In this document: positions 1 through 7,851 of the stretch, piece after piece
Layout: each line of letters opens with the position of its first letter
How positions within the stretch are numbered: position 1 is the first letter of the stretch
DNA from: Parasutterella excrementihominis YIT 11859
GTDB taxonomy: Bacteria > Pseudomonadota > Gammaproteobacteria > Burkholderiales > Burkholderiaceae_F
Reading direction: 5' to 3'
DNA length: 64,000 nt
Assembly: GCF_000205025.1 (NCBI RefSeq)
Contig: NZ_GL883740.1
Coordinates: 1 to 64,000, forward strand
Made by a program: the position numbers and the translations under genes
The notes under the pieces: generated by a model
Database searches by the model: none
What the model was told of the DNA's origin: nothing
The model's input: only the letters and a program-made list of their open reading frames with translations

Positions 1-105
1 AGGCCGCTATCAGCAGGAACCCGAAGAGACCTACTGCAGCACTAGGCTACGGCCGCTGTAGAGGTGGTATGGAATCCTTGTTATTTATGACGAGGAGGAT
101 GTCAA
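1..105 (+). mobile_element. Right end of an IS200/IS605-type tnpB element (omega-RNA/RE region)
   Basis: These 105 bases match 38889-38993, the 3' end of the tnpB element further downstream, with 9 differences by eye (about 91 percent). Both copies end in GTCAA and then diverge completely, so base 105 is the element boundary. Both hold a hairpin near the end (TCCTYG, 10-base loop, CGAGGA). One base change inside the stem gives a G-U wobble, so the pairing is kept. In TnpB systems this region is the 3' part of the guide RNA, and the flank (from base 106) is the guide. The tnpB gene of this copy lies upstream, outside the window. Confidence 0.75.
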
Positions 106-477
106 CAAATCTTCGCTTCTTCGCTAGTTATCCGAACAGCAAGCATGGAAAAAATAGACTTTGAGGATGAACATTACTTAATTTCTTAAAAGAACACATT
201 TTCGTTTTTTCGGAAAAAGTCAGCATGTGCTAATTACTCAAACTGTTTAGTGTCGATCCTAAAAATTAAGCTATCTACAGAATCTAACCATCAAACAGAT
301 TCGAGAAATTTCTGAGAAACGAATTCTCTAAGTCGACGAAGCGTCGCAACCTTTGCTCAAATATTGTTGCGTGAAATGAGCTTGCTCCGATTGGTGTGAT
401 TCTTTTTCTCTCCTTACTCACATCCGCTATCTTTGGGCTCAAGATAAAACGCTCTTCCAGAGGGTTCAAGTAAAAAG
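106..477. other. Intergenic stretch, no gene seen
   Basis: This is the flank of the element end. The first ~20 bases would be the guide of the upstream TnpB omega-RNA. The rest is AT-rich, with no convincing coding frame, no tRNA and no clear terminator. It presumably contains the promoter of the gene starting at 478; I could not assign -35/-10 boxes with confidence. Confidence 0.5.
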
Positions 478-1752
478 ATGAATGACGCACTGATTTTTGA
501 AAGTTTGTTTTTAATATTCCTCTTTGCGAATCTCGTATTGGGTTTTTACCTTTACTTGAGAGAGGCTAAGTCGATAAAGGAACATCGGAATAAAGTTCCG
601 CATGTGTTTTCAGGTCTTGTTTCTCTTGACGCCCACAAAGCGGCATCTTATGCTCGCCTGCATGCAGATAAGGTTAACGAGATTCGGCATCTCTCAAATT
701 TAGTTTTAGTGCTTCTGCTGACCTTCGGCGGCGGCATTACTTGGTTTTCTAGCTTGCTGACCAATCAGCTTGGGAACGGTCTTTTCACACAGATCCTTTT
801 TGCCTTGTGTGTTGGTTTAGCGTTCCTGGTAATTAACGGTTTATTTTTTGCCATTGCCAAGAATCCCGAAAAGAACAGTTCATATTTGATCCTTAGAAAC
901 TTCGGTTCCTCACGCAGCAAAGTGAGTAATGTTGTCTTCTTTGTAGTAATCGTCTCCGCTGTCCTCACCTGCTGGTCTGTAGGAGCTTCTTATTGGTGGA
1001 TTCTTGCATGGGTCGCTTCTGCCGTTCTTGTGATCGGCGCTTCGGTGGTCAGCCGATCCATCGCTTACTCTGCTCATCCCTTGAGTGACGGAGAATTAAA
1101 GAGCAGGCTGGATCAGTTCTTAGGTAAGGTTGGTTTTGAATCAAAGGGTGTCTTTGTCGCGAATTCTGATCGTCTCGGCTCAGGAAGCGGTGTATTTATC
1201 TCTGGCTTAGGAACCAATAAGAAAGTTGTCTTGACTGAAAGTCTTATTGAACGGCTTAATCCTTCAGAGATTGAAGCGATGATTGCCAATGAAATCGGTC
1301 AATACAAATACCAAATCGGCTTCAGAGCTTACCTTCCGTACCTAATTCTCTCTTTTATCTTCTTTGGCTTGCTGAGTTACTTTTCCACCAAACCTTGGTT
1401 CTTCCAAGGACTTGGGGTTTCCTCAGGTTTTGATGAGAAACATGGTGTTGTATTGGTTCTTTTCGCGCTCACAGCTTATGTCTTCCTCTTCCCGCTGATT
1501 CCTTTAAGAAACGCTCTATTGTGGAAAGCCGAAGAAAACGCAGAACGTTCTTCTGTGAAGCTTGTGGACTGGAATGCAATGATCAGCGGAACTGCCAAGT
1601 TTGCCTCTGATAAAGCAGGATCTGTAACGCTCGATCCGTTGTATCTCGTCTTTAACAGCACACGGACAGACTCCATGCACCGAATCATGGATATTCAGCA
1701 TTTGGCGCCGAGACACACTCGTCAAAGAGATTCTTGGCTGCCGAATGCGTAG
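478..1752 (+). CDS. M48/Ste24-like multi-pass membrane protein, catalytically degenerate
   Basis: A 424-residue inner-membrane protein with about seven hydrophobic segments. Layout follows the CAAX-protease/M48 Ste24 family. The N-terminal part has the HxKAxxYAR-type segment (residues ~50-60). The C-terminal domain has the family pattern GLGTNKKVVLTESLIERL followed by PSEIEAMIANE. The zinc-site HExxH is replaced by N271-E-I-G-Q275, and the downstream ExxxD site reads E352-E-N-A-E-R, lacking the usual Asp. Two zinc-binding histidines are therefore missing and proteolysis is not expected. It may be a pseudoenzyme with a binding or scaffold role. Monocistronic, followed by a hairpin at 1775. Confidence 0.75.
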   Translation: MNDALIFESLFLIFLFANLVLGFYLYLREAKSIKEHRNKVPHVFSGLVSLDAHKAASYARLHADKVNEIRHLSNLVLVLLLTFGGGITWFSSLLTNQLGNGLFTQILFALCVGLAFLVINGLFFAIAKNPEKNSSYLILRNFGSSRSKVSNVVFFVVIVSAVLTCWSVGASYWWILAWVASAVLVIGASVVSRSIAYSAHPLSDGELKSRLDQFLGKVGFESKGVFVANSDRLGSGSGVFISGLGTNKKVVLTESLIERLNPSEIEAMIANEIGQYKYQIGFRAYLPYLILSFIFFGLLSYFSTKPWFFQGLGVSSGFDEKHGVVLVLFALTAYVFLFPLIPLRNALLWKAEENAERSSVKLVDWNAMISGTAKFASDKAGSVTLDPLYLVFNSTRTDSMHRIMDIQHLAPRHTRQRDSWLPNA

Positions 1753-1774
1753 TTGAGAAATTCAGATAGAAGGA

Positions 1775-1813
1775 GAGGCTGCTTGTTTGACGACATTGCA
1801 GCCTCATTTAATT
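1775..1813 (+). terminator. Rho-independent-like terminator after the M48-like gene
   Basis: A perfect 8-bp stem (GAGGCTGC at 1775-1782, GCAGCCTC at 1798-1805) with a 15-base loop, followed by ATTTAATTT. It sits between two convergent genes and may serve both, but the T-rich side favours the plus strand. Confidence 0.6.
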
Positions 1814-1837
1814 TCACAGTTTTGAGTTCTCAGGTGT

Positions 1838-3463
1838 TTACTTCAACGCTGAAATCCTCGGTTCAGGAGTTTGGTTTATGGGTGACTTCTTCTTTAAATA
1901 AACTTTCAGGGCATCGGCAACGAGAGGCCCCGAATTCGAAATTTTGATGCCGTCGGCCAGAGCTTTGTGGTCATCTCCGCCGGAAGCAAGAAATGCACCA
2001 ACTGCCGCGACATAAACCTTATTGTCATCCAACGGGTTCCATTTACCATCCCTGTCCTGCACTTCAACTGATCTTACTCTATGGCCAACCGGAGCAGTCG
2101 GACAATAGCTATACCTCAATCCCGACGCTTGAATCATTCTCGGTCCGATCCCGTCAACGTCTGAGACTCCGTGTTCAACGGCTTCGAAAAGCTGTTTGCC
2201 TGTGTATTTTCTGAGCAGAACCTTATCTTTGAACGGGAGCAGGTTGTCGATGTCGCCTTGAGTGATTTTTCCGACGGGAAGGGCGGCGCGGAAGTTTCCT
2301 CCGTTAATCAATGCAACAACTGCACCTTTAGGCCGTGCGTAATCCAGCATTGCGTCTGTGGTGACCATCGCGGACAGACAATCTCCTTCGCGGCAAGGAT
2401 CCAGGCCGTCTCTCATTTTGACAAGATTGGTTCCGACGACTGTTGAATTTCTCTTGATGACGGGTTCTGCAGCCTGATTGATGATCTTTGTGATTTCGGG
2501 TGAGCCGCCGGCTTTTCCTAAACATACAGGTTCACCGTTCCAACTTGTCGGTATGCCTTCCTTGTTAAAGTTCATTTCCAGATGACCTAAGAATTTTGCT
2601 TCGCCGGAAGTTGTCACGATGAGAACCGGCTTGCCGCTCGGAGATCTCTCAACGATTGGATAGGGGCCCAAAGGAGAGCCTGGTCCAATGTAATCATGCG
2701 TGTGGCCGCCGACAATCAGATCCACACCGCTGACGTTTTTTGCTAACTCCTCATCGAAAGGTAAGCCGAGATGGGACAAGACAATGATGATATTTACTTT
2801 CTGAGTCTGAAGCGCCTTCACGGATTCTTTGACTGCTTTGAAGGGGTTCACAAACTTTGTGTCTTTGCAAGCCTTCGACTGGTTCACGACATCCGGATTG
2901 GCTAAACCGATAATTCCTATCTTTGCATCCGGTCTATCAATGACGGTGAAAGGCGCGATATTGTTTTTACTCAAAGGGCAACCCGGCGCCGGTTTGAGGT
3001 TAACTGCCAAGAAAGGAAAATCCGCGTTTTTGGCGTAGTCGGACAGCGCTTTGCAGCCTTCGTCGAATTCATGATTACCGAACGTTGCGAAGTCGTACTG
3101 CATCTTGTTTGTGATTTTGCCGACCAACGGCGAATGGTAATTCACATACAACAATGAGCCTTGGAACTGGTCGCCGCCGTCCAAGAAAATAGCGTTAGGA
3201 TTTCTTTCTTTTACTCCTTTTACGTATTCGGCAACTCGTCCGTAACCGCCTTCGCAGTCGTTTTCCGTGATGCAGGCGCTTCCGTTTTTACTGCCTGCAA
3301 AGTGAGAGTGCATGTCGTTGGTGTGAAGGATTTCAACGGTTACTTCCTTTTTGTCCTTTATGGATTGGCAGCCGGAAGTAAGGATTAAAGAGATCGCGGC
3401 AATGGAGGCAAGAATAAAGCGGGTTGAAAAAAGGAAGCGAGGCGACATCGTAGAGAGAAACAA
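1838..3463 (-). CDS. UshA-like 5'-nucleotidase/cyclic phosphodiesterase lipoprotein
   Basis: 541 residues. An N-terminal signal ends in lipobox LTSGC (Cys ~32), so it is probably membrane-anchored and periplasm-facing. Metallophosphatase motifs are in order: HTNDMHSH (~47), GGDQFQG, GNHEFDEG, LSHLG and GGHTH. The C-terminal 5'-nucleotidase domain carries the NGGNFR segment that stacks on the nucleotide base. Family members hydrolyse extracellular nucleotides or UDP-sugars to nucleosides for salvage. Stand-alone gene convergent with the M48-like gene. A second ATG at 3448 would start directly at the charged signal-peptide n-region; neither start has a clear ribosome binding site. Confidence 0.85.
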   Translation of the reverse strand: MFLSTMSPRFLFSTRFILASIAAISLILTSGCQSIKDKKEVTVEILHTNDMHSHFAGSKNGSACITENDCEGGYGRVAEYVKGVKERNPNAIFLDGGDQFQGSLLYVNYHSPLVGKITNKMQYDFATFGNHEFDEGCKALSDYAKNADFPFLAVNLKPAPGCPLSKNNIAPFTVIDRPDAKIGIIGLANPDVVNQSKACKDTKFVNPFKAVKESVKALQTQKVNIIIVLSHLGLPFDEELAKNVSGVDLIVGGHTHDYIGPGSPLGPYPIVERSPSGKPVLIVTTSGEAKFLGHLEMNFNKEGIPTSWNGEPVCLGKAGGSPEITKIINQAAEPVIKRNSTVVGTNLVKMRDGLDPCREGDCLSAMVTTDAMLDYARPKGAVVALINGGNFRAALPVGKITQGDIDNLLPFKDKVLLRKYTGKQLFEAVEHGVSDVDGIGPRMIQASGLRYSYCPTAPVGHRVRSVEVQDRDGKWNPLDDNKVYVAAVGAFLASGGDDHKALADGIKISNSGPLVADALKVYLKKKSPINQTPEPRISALK

Positions 3464-3704
3464 AATTCAATGAAGTTCTGACAGTTGTGGATCTGAAGGC
3501 AAAAACGAGGTGTGCCAAAAACTCGGTAGCTGAAGTTTAGCAAACTCAATTTTTGAGAAATTTCAAAGAGAAAGAATTTTGACCTGCAATTTTCATCATC
3601 CGTAAGGATGAGGAAAAAACTTTTCAAAAATGGAATTTGTAAGGATAAATTTCCTAAACTATTTTTTGTCAATAACCTCATCACGTTAGTTATAGGAATT
3701 TTCA

Positions 3705-4466
3705 ATGTTCAGAAGAAATCTTTTAGCGTTCCTTTGCGCTTTAAGCATGTTGCCCGTCTCGGCTTCTTTTGCGAAGTCTCCGACTATTGAAGACGGCGTC
3801 CTCCTTGTCGGTACAGATTCGAGCTTTGCTCCGTTCGAGTTTTTGGCCGAAGACGGTAAGAATTTCACGGGTTTCGATATGGACTTGATCCGTGCGATCG
3901 GTAAAGAACTCGGATACAAAGTCGTGGTCCAGAACATGGGCTTTGACGCGACGGTTCCGGCATTGCGCACCGGTATTGTGGATGCCGTTATCGCTGGTAT
4001 GACCATTAACGAAAAGCGTAAAAAGTTCGTCGACTTCTCCGATCCGTACTACACCTCCGGTTTGATCATTATGGTTCCGTCGTCTGATACAACAACCAAA
4101 TCTATTAAAGATCTGGAAGGCAAGAAGATCGGTGCTCAGGTCGGCACAACGGGTATGTTCAGAGCAGAAAAAGTTCCCGGTGCAAAAGTGGTCACTTTCG
4201 CTAATGCCGCCGAGACTTTCCTGGAATTCCAAAACGGCGGTGTTGATGCCGTGATTCAGGACTTCCCGGTTGTGGCTTACTACGTTGCTCAAGGCGGTAA
4301 TAAGGGCCGTTTGGTCGGACCGAAGATGGAAGCCGAAGAATATGGTATTGCCGTGACAAAAGGCAATAAAGAGCTGGTAGCTCAAATCAACAAGGCTCTT
4401 GCTTCTCTTAAGAAGAGCGGTGAGTTCCAGAGAATTTATAAGAAGTGGTTCGGCGAAGAAAACTAA
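3705..4466 (+). CDS. Amino-acid ABC transporter periplasmic binding protein (GlnH-like)
   Basis: 253 residues with a signal peptide (cleavage likely after ASFA). It has the type-II binding-protein pattern of polar amino-acid binders: VGTDSSFAPFEF, FTGFDMDLIRAIGKELG, MTINEKRKKFVDFSDPYY, IGAQVGTTG. It should capture an amino acid such as glutamine, glutamate or arginine in the periplasm; the ligand cannot be told from sequence. No permease or ATPase gene lies next to it, so it must share a transporter encoded elsewhere. The start has an AGGAATTTT leader, and a terminator follows. Confidence 0.85.
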   Translation: MFRRNLLAFLCALSMLPVSASFAKSPTIEDGVLLVGTDSSFAPFEFLAEDGKNFTGFDMDLIRAIGKELGYKVVVQNMGFDATVPALRTGIVDAVIAGMTINEKRKKFVDFSDPYYTSGLIIMVPSSDTTTKSIKDLEGKKIGAQVGTTGMFRAEKVPGAKVVTFANAAETFLEFQNGGVDAVIQDFPVVAYYVAQGGNKGRLVGPKMEAEEYGIAVTKGNKELVAQINKALASLKKSGEFQRIYKKWFGEEN

Positions 4467-4497
4467 GTTCGAAGTAGCTTCTTAATCAATAGAAAAT

Positions 4498-4534
4498 GGC
4501 CCGGGTCAGTGAAAGATCCGAGCCGTTTGTTTTT
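4498..4534 (+). terminator. Rho-independent terminator
   Basis: A 10-bp stem (GGCCCGGGTC with GATCCGAGCC; one mismatch and one G-U pair) and a 7-base loop, followed by GTTTGTTTTT. It ends the transcript of the binding-protein gene. Confidence 0.75.
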
Positions 4535-4568
4535 AGAAGGTAAGAAACTAACAATTAATTGGTCAAAT

Positions 4569-4826
4569 CTAGTCTTCAATAAGTTCGTGTTCGACGCCTT
4601 TACCTGCATTTAAATCGGCGATTGCTTTCTGCAAGTGCCTCATATTACTGGCTGAGTAGAAAGGGTCGGCTGAGACTTCAAAAGGAATCCGTTTTTCGCG
4701 AGTGACAGTTTTGGCGAAGATAGTGAAAGCGGCTGTCATTGACAAACCCATCTCCTGGCAGACTTGCTCCATATTTTTCTTCAATTCGCTGTCCATTCGA
4801 AAATTAACGTTGACTGTTCGAGCCAT
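4569..4826 (-). CDS. RelB/DinJ-family antitoxin (orphan)
   Basis: 85 residues with the DinJ pattern: NVNFRMDSELKKNMEQ (N-terminal ribbon and helix), MGLSMTAAFTIFAKTVTRE, RIPFE. DinJ antitoxins form a ribbon-helix-helix dimer, repress their own promoter and neutralise a YafQ/RelE ribonuclease. No toxin gene is present: downstream there is only ~100 bases before the convergent gene end. It is therefore an orphan that may neutralise a toxin elsewhere or be a relic. An inverted repeat upstream is a candidate operator. Confidence 0.8.
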   Translation of the reverse strand: MARTVNVNFRMDSELKKNMEQVCQEMGLSMTAAFTIFAKTVTREKRIPFEVSADPFYSASNMRHLQKAIADLNAGKGVEHELIED

Positions 4827-4862
4827 TTCGTTCCTCTTTAATATTTTTTAGATTTTTATTAA

Positions 4863-4893
4863 TGTAATGACATATCGTGATGATTTCATTACA
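4863..4893 (-). promoter_or_regulatory. Inverted repeat upstream of dinJ-like gene (candidate operator)
   Basis: GTAATGA (4864-4870) and TCATTAC (4886-4892) form a perfect 7-bp inverted repeat about 40 bases upstream of the antitoxin start. The position fits autoregulation, which is typical of DinJ. The function is inferred only. Confidence 0.4.
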
Positions 4894-4997
4894 AAGGATA
4901 TACAGCAATAAGATTTATGGGATGAAATAAAGGTTTGGTCTATTTTTTCCCGCGACGGAAAAGTTAAAGAGGCCTGAGTAATTGAGAATAGACCCAG

Positions 4998-5026
4998 AAA
5001 AAATTAGAGCCTCCGTCAGGAGGCTC
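4998..5026 (-). terminator. Rho-independent terminator of the DsbA-like gene
   Basis: A perfect 8-bp stem GAGCCTCC/GGAGGCTC with a GTCA-type tetraloop. On the minus strand it is followed by TAATTTTTT, placing it just after the stop of the gene at 5035-5625. Confidence 0.8.
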
Positions 5027-5034
5027 GAGAATTG

Positions 5035-5625
5035 TTAGTTCAGTTCGAAGACTTTCTTCAACTCTTCGGTCGTGAGGTTCTCATCGAAGGGAACGTACTC
5101 ACCTTTGCTGTTCTTGAAGACACCGTAGGGGACGGCACGGCAGCCGGAGCGTCTGTGCAGCTTGGTGTTTGTCCAGACTTTGTTTCTCAGATCTTCAGGA
5201 AGCTTGGAGACGTCGTAGTGGATACCACGGAAGTCCGGATCTTTGAAGTGTTCATGCTGTTCTTCAAAAGTCTTGCAGGGATCCTTAGACATCAAGATCG
5301 TTGTTGCCTGCGGTTCGGAGTGGATGTTCATGTATGAAATCGGGTAGAAAATCACATCAACATCATTGAGTAAGGGCTTAATACGGGTAAGCAAACGCAT
5401 ACAGTCCGGGCACTGGGTATCGAATGCGACAACGGCAACAGGAGCGTTGGGTTTGTGCGGGAAGCTGAAGCCGGTACCGTCTTTAAGGAAAGAGTCATAC
5501 ATTTTCTTTCCGTCCCAAATGGAGGGTACATTTGCGGGTGCGGCCTGAGCAGTTCTTGTTAAGCCGACGGCGGCAGCGCCTAAGGAAGCGATGAGGATCT
5601 TTCTGCGGGAAACAATTGATTGCAT
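5035..5625 (-). CDS. Tat-exported thioredoxin-fold protein (DsbA/DsbG-like)
   Basis: 196 residues. The N-terminus SRRKILIASLGAAA looks like a twin-arginine signal, ending near AQA. Residue ~70 begins FDTQCPDC, a CxxC redox motif in thioredoxin-fold context. The later RAVPYGVF holds the cis-proline (VP) partner loop, so a periplasmic disulfide oxidoreductase or isomerase role is likely. Tat export suggests folding in the cytoplasm before transport, which is unusual for Dsb proteins. It is divergent from fdhE; the two may serve the same anaerobic respiratory metabolism, but this is inference. Confidence 0.75.
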   Translation of the reverse strand: MQSIVSRRKILIASLGAAAVGLTRTAQAAPANVPSIWDGKKMYDSFLKDGTGFSFPHKPNAPVAVVAFDTQCPDCMRLLTRIKPLLNDVDVIFYPISYMNIHSEPQATTILMSKDPCKTFEEQHEHFKDPDFRGIHYDVSKLPEDLRNKVWTNTKLHRRSGCRAVPYGVFKNSKGEYVPFDENLTTEELKKVFELN

Positions 5626-5796
5626 GAAATTGAGGTCCTTATTTGAGAAAAAGCGGATACTACTGCCACTCTAATACGGTTTGATTTTGAGAAACTTAAG
5701 ATTAGACAAAAGTACTAGTCCGAATAACCGAAGGTGAAATTAGATTCGTTGAATTAGAATTGAGCGTCACCATCTGATTGAATTATTGGGAAAAAC

Positions 5797-6690
5797 ATGA
5801 CAAAGAGTTCGAGACAGGCTGCAATTGCAGGATATCTGAAACGTGATGACGGCGTTGATTGGAAAGGATTGACGGATTACGCCAATTCTATGTATGACGT
5901 CAGAGACGAGCTTGAGATTGCAGACGTAGAAGATAATTTTGATACCGAGACAGCTCAAAAGGCAATCAAGAGCAAAACTCCGTACCTGACGCTGCGCCCG
6001 CTTCAAATTATTCCTGCCGAATTCAGAAAGGATCTTCAGAAGCTTCAAGACGCTTTTATTGAAAAGGGCGTCATCAATGTTGATGAACAGGTTGCCAAGC
6101 TGAAAGCTCTCGATTGGAACAAGCTCACCGATGCAACGATCAAACTTGCCGGTGAAGACCCGACAGCCTTCTACGAAGTCGCCACGAAAGAAGTTTTAGG
6201 CGAAGAAGCCGATGAAGACATGATGGCTGTTATTGCCGGTCTTCTGCTGAACGTTCTTCGCAGATATTTCCGTAATCTCGGCGAAGACATGACGCACGAG
6301 CTCTCCAAAGTCGACGAAGCCAAATCCGGCGATGCTCCTTTGGGCTGCCCGACCTGCGGTGCTCCGGCAGCGATTTCTTCCGTCACCGAAGGTACGGAGG
6401 GTACTTCCAACAACCGTTATCTTTTCTGCTCCTGCTGCGGAACTCAGTGGCCGTTTGAGCGCATTCGCTGCGCACTGTGCGGCAATACCAACAGCAACAA
6501 GCTGAAGTACGTCTATGCCGACGAAGATCCGGCGCACCGTATGCATGTGTGCGAAGACTGCGGCGGCGCCATGGCTACGGTTTTCCAGGACGCACTGAAA
6601 GGTCCGATGGACTATGACATTGAGCTGATCACAACCGGTGTGATTCTCAGCATGTACGAAGATTCGTTGGAAAACGAAAACAAGCAGTAA
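5797..6690 (+). CDS. fdhE: Formate dehydrogenase accessory protein FdhE
   Basis: 297 residues with the FdhE pattern: a helical N-terminal half and a C-terminal zinc-ribbon/rubredoxin-like half. Visible cysteine pairs are CPTCG, FCSCCGTQWPFER, IRCALCGN and VCEDCGG. FdhE acts in the cytoplasm in maturation of respiratory, Tat-exported formate dehydrogenase. The fdh structural genes are not in this window. The start ATG follows GGGAAAAAC, and a UUCG-loop terminator follows. Confidence 0.9.
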   Translation: MTKSSRQAAIAGYLKRDDGVDWKGLTDYANSMYDVRDELEIADVEDNFDTETAQKAIKSKTPYLTLRPLQIIPAEFRKDLQKLQDAFIEKGVINVDEQVAKLKALDWNKLTDATIKLAGEDPTAFYEVATKEVLGEEADEDMMAVIAGLLLNVLRRYFRNLGEDMTHELSKVDEAKSGDAPLGCPTCGAPAAISSVTEGTEGTSNNRYLFCSCCGTQWPFERIRCALCGNTNSNKLKYVYADEDPAHRMHVCEDCGGAMATVFQDALKGPMDYDIELITTGVILSMYEDSLENENKQ

Positions 6691-6710
6691 GAGAGAACCT
6701 TGTTCTTGAG

Positions 6711-6731
6711 AGCGGCTTCGGCCGCTTTTTT
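6711..6731 (+). terminator. UUCG-tetraloop terminator after fdhE
   Basis: AGCGGC-TTCG-GCCGCT followed by TTTTT, a classic stable intrinsic terminator. It abuts the stop of the convergent mtgA gene and may insulate both. Confidence 0.85.
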
Positions 6732-7444
6732 CATCTCTGCGGAATTTGGACCAAGTTCAGGTCGTGAGAGATTCGGTTGACGCGTCGATTGATGAGTGGT
6801 GCGGACTTCACAAACTGATATTTCTTCGGGTTAATCAAGATCGAGGCCAAGCGGATGGCTTCAGCGCGAGAAAGGTTTGCCGCGTTCTTATTGAAGTAAT
6901 AACGGGAAGCGGCTTGTGCTCCGAAGATTCCGTTGCCGAATTCGGCGATATTTAAATAGATCTCAAGGATTCTTTTCTTGTCCCAGATGGCTTCAACGAT
7001 CGGCGTCAGGATGATTTCCTGAGCTTTTCTGAAGTAGCTTCTGTCGTGGGACAGAAAGAGGTTTTTGACAGTCTGCTGAGTCAAGGTCGATCCGCCGGGG
7101 GCGCGCTTATCTGAGAGCAGATTTCTTTCTGCGGCCGTTTTAATGGCGTCCCAACGAAGGCCGTTGTGGTGCATGAAATCCGCATCTTCCGCGGCCACAA
7201 CGGCCCGAATCAAATACGGAGAAATTTGATCGTAGTCGACCCATTGATACAGAACCGGATGCTTGCCTTCTTCCAACAATCTTTCTTGTTCTGCACGGAT
7301 GTAGGGACTAGAAGAAGGATTAACGAAGTCGAAGAGGATGATTCGGCCGACATACTGAAGCTCGAATAAAAAGAAAGCGAGCAGGGCGCAAAGAAAAAGT
7401 TTGGCGGTCCAGGAGTATTTATTTGTTTTAGATCGATTGAACAC
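6731..7444 (-). CDS. mtgA: Monofunctional biosynthetic peptidoglycan transglycosylase
   Basis: 237 residues with one N-terminal transmembrane helix (~13-33) and a GT51 domain. The GT51 motifs are present: EDADFMHHNG (catalytic Glu), GGSTLTQQTVKNLFLS, KKRILEIYLN and EFGNGIFG. It polymerises lipid II into glycan strands on the periplasmic face of the inner membrane. Length and motif order fit MtgA, with no transpeptidase domain. It converges with fdhE and sits divergently from the Fur-box locus. Confidence 0.92.
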   Translation of the reverse strand: MFNRSKTNKYSWTAKLFLCALLAFFLFELQYVGRIILFDFVNPSSSPYIRAEQERLLEEGKHPVLYQWVDYDQISPYLIRAVVAAEDADFMHHNGLRWDAIKTAAERNLLSDKRAPGGSTLTQQTVKNLFLSHDRSYFRKAQEIILTPIVEAIWDKKRILEIYLNIAEFGNGIFGAQAASRYYFNKNAANLSRAEAIRLASILINPKKYQFVKSAPLINRRVNRISHDLNLVQIPQR

Positions 7445-7851
7445 GCAATGGTCCCTTTCGGATGAACATTTAGATTATACGTAGATCCTCTGGTGACCAA
7501 ATTGGCAATTTAATTGATTTGGGTTCTGTCGGATGAAAGACAGAGAATCATGGATGCACTTAGAGGTTTTTTCGCGATTCATTTAGAGCTGTCGATTCGA
7601 GAAGAGTAGAGGCTGTCTTTTATCTCCGGAGTTCATAATCATCAAGATTATCATCCCTAAAACACGCTATAAATATAAATGATAATAATTCTTATCATTA
7701 TTTATATTTTTTTTCATATCTACTTTCAATTGATAAAAAAATACTTTTTATATTATCTCTTTACCCCATAGGGAAGGTACCAACCTATCTTTAATTAAAG
7801 TAGTTAGCTAAAGAATAAAATATTGAAAATGATTCTCATTTCTATTTTATT
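7445..7851. promoter_or_regulatory. Intergenic regulatory region with two Fur-box-like sites
   Basis: An AT-rich, 407-base divergent region. Site 1 (7678-7699) is a perfect 8-bp inverted repeat, AATGATAA-6 bases-TTATCATT. Site 2 (7827-7841) is AAATGA-TTC-TCATTT, only 10 bases from the TonB receptor start. Both resemble the Fur consensus GATAATGATAATCATTATC. Repression by Fur-iron and induction under iron limitation is the straightforward reading for the receptor, ABC and third gene downstream. Confidence 0.7.

Noticed and set aside
1753-1947. Small plus-strand open frame after the M48-like gene
   Set aside because: It overlaps the terminator hairpin and the end of the nucleotidase gene, and has no recognisable protein features.
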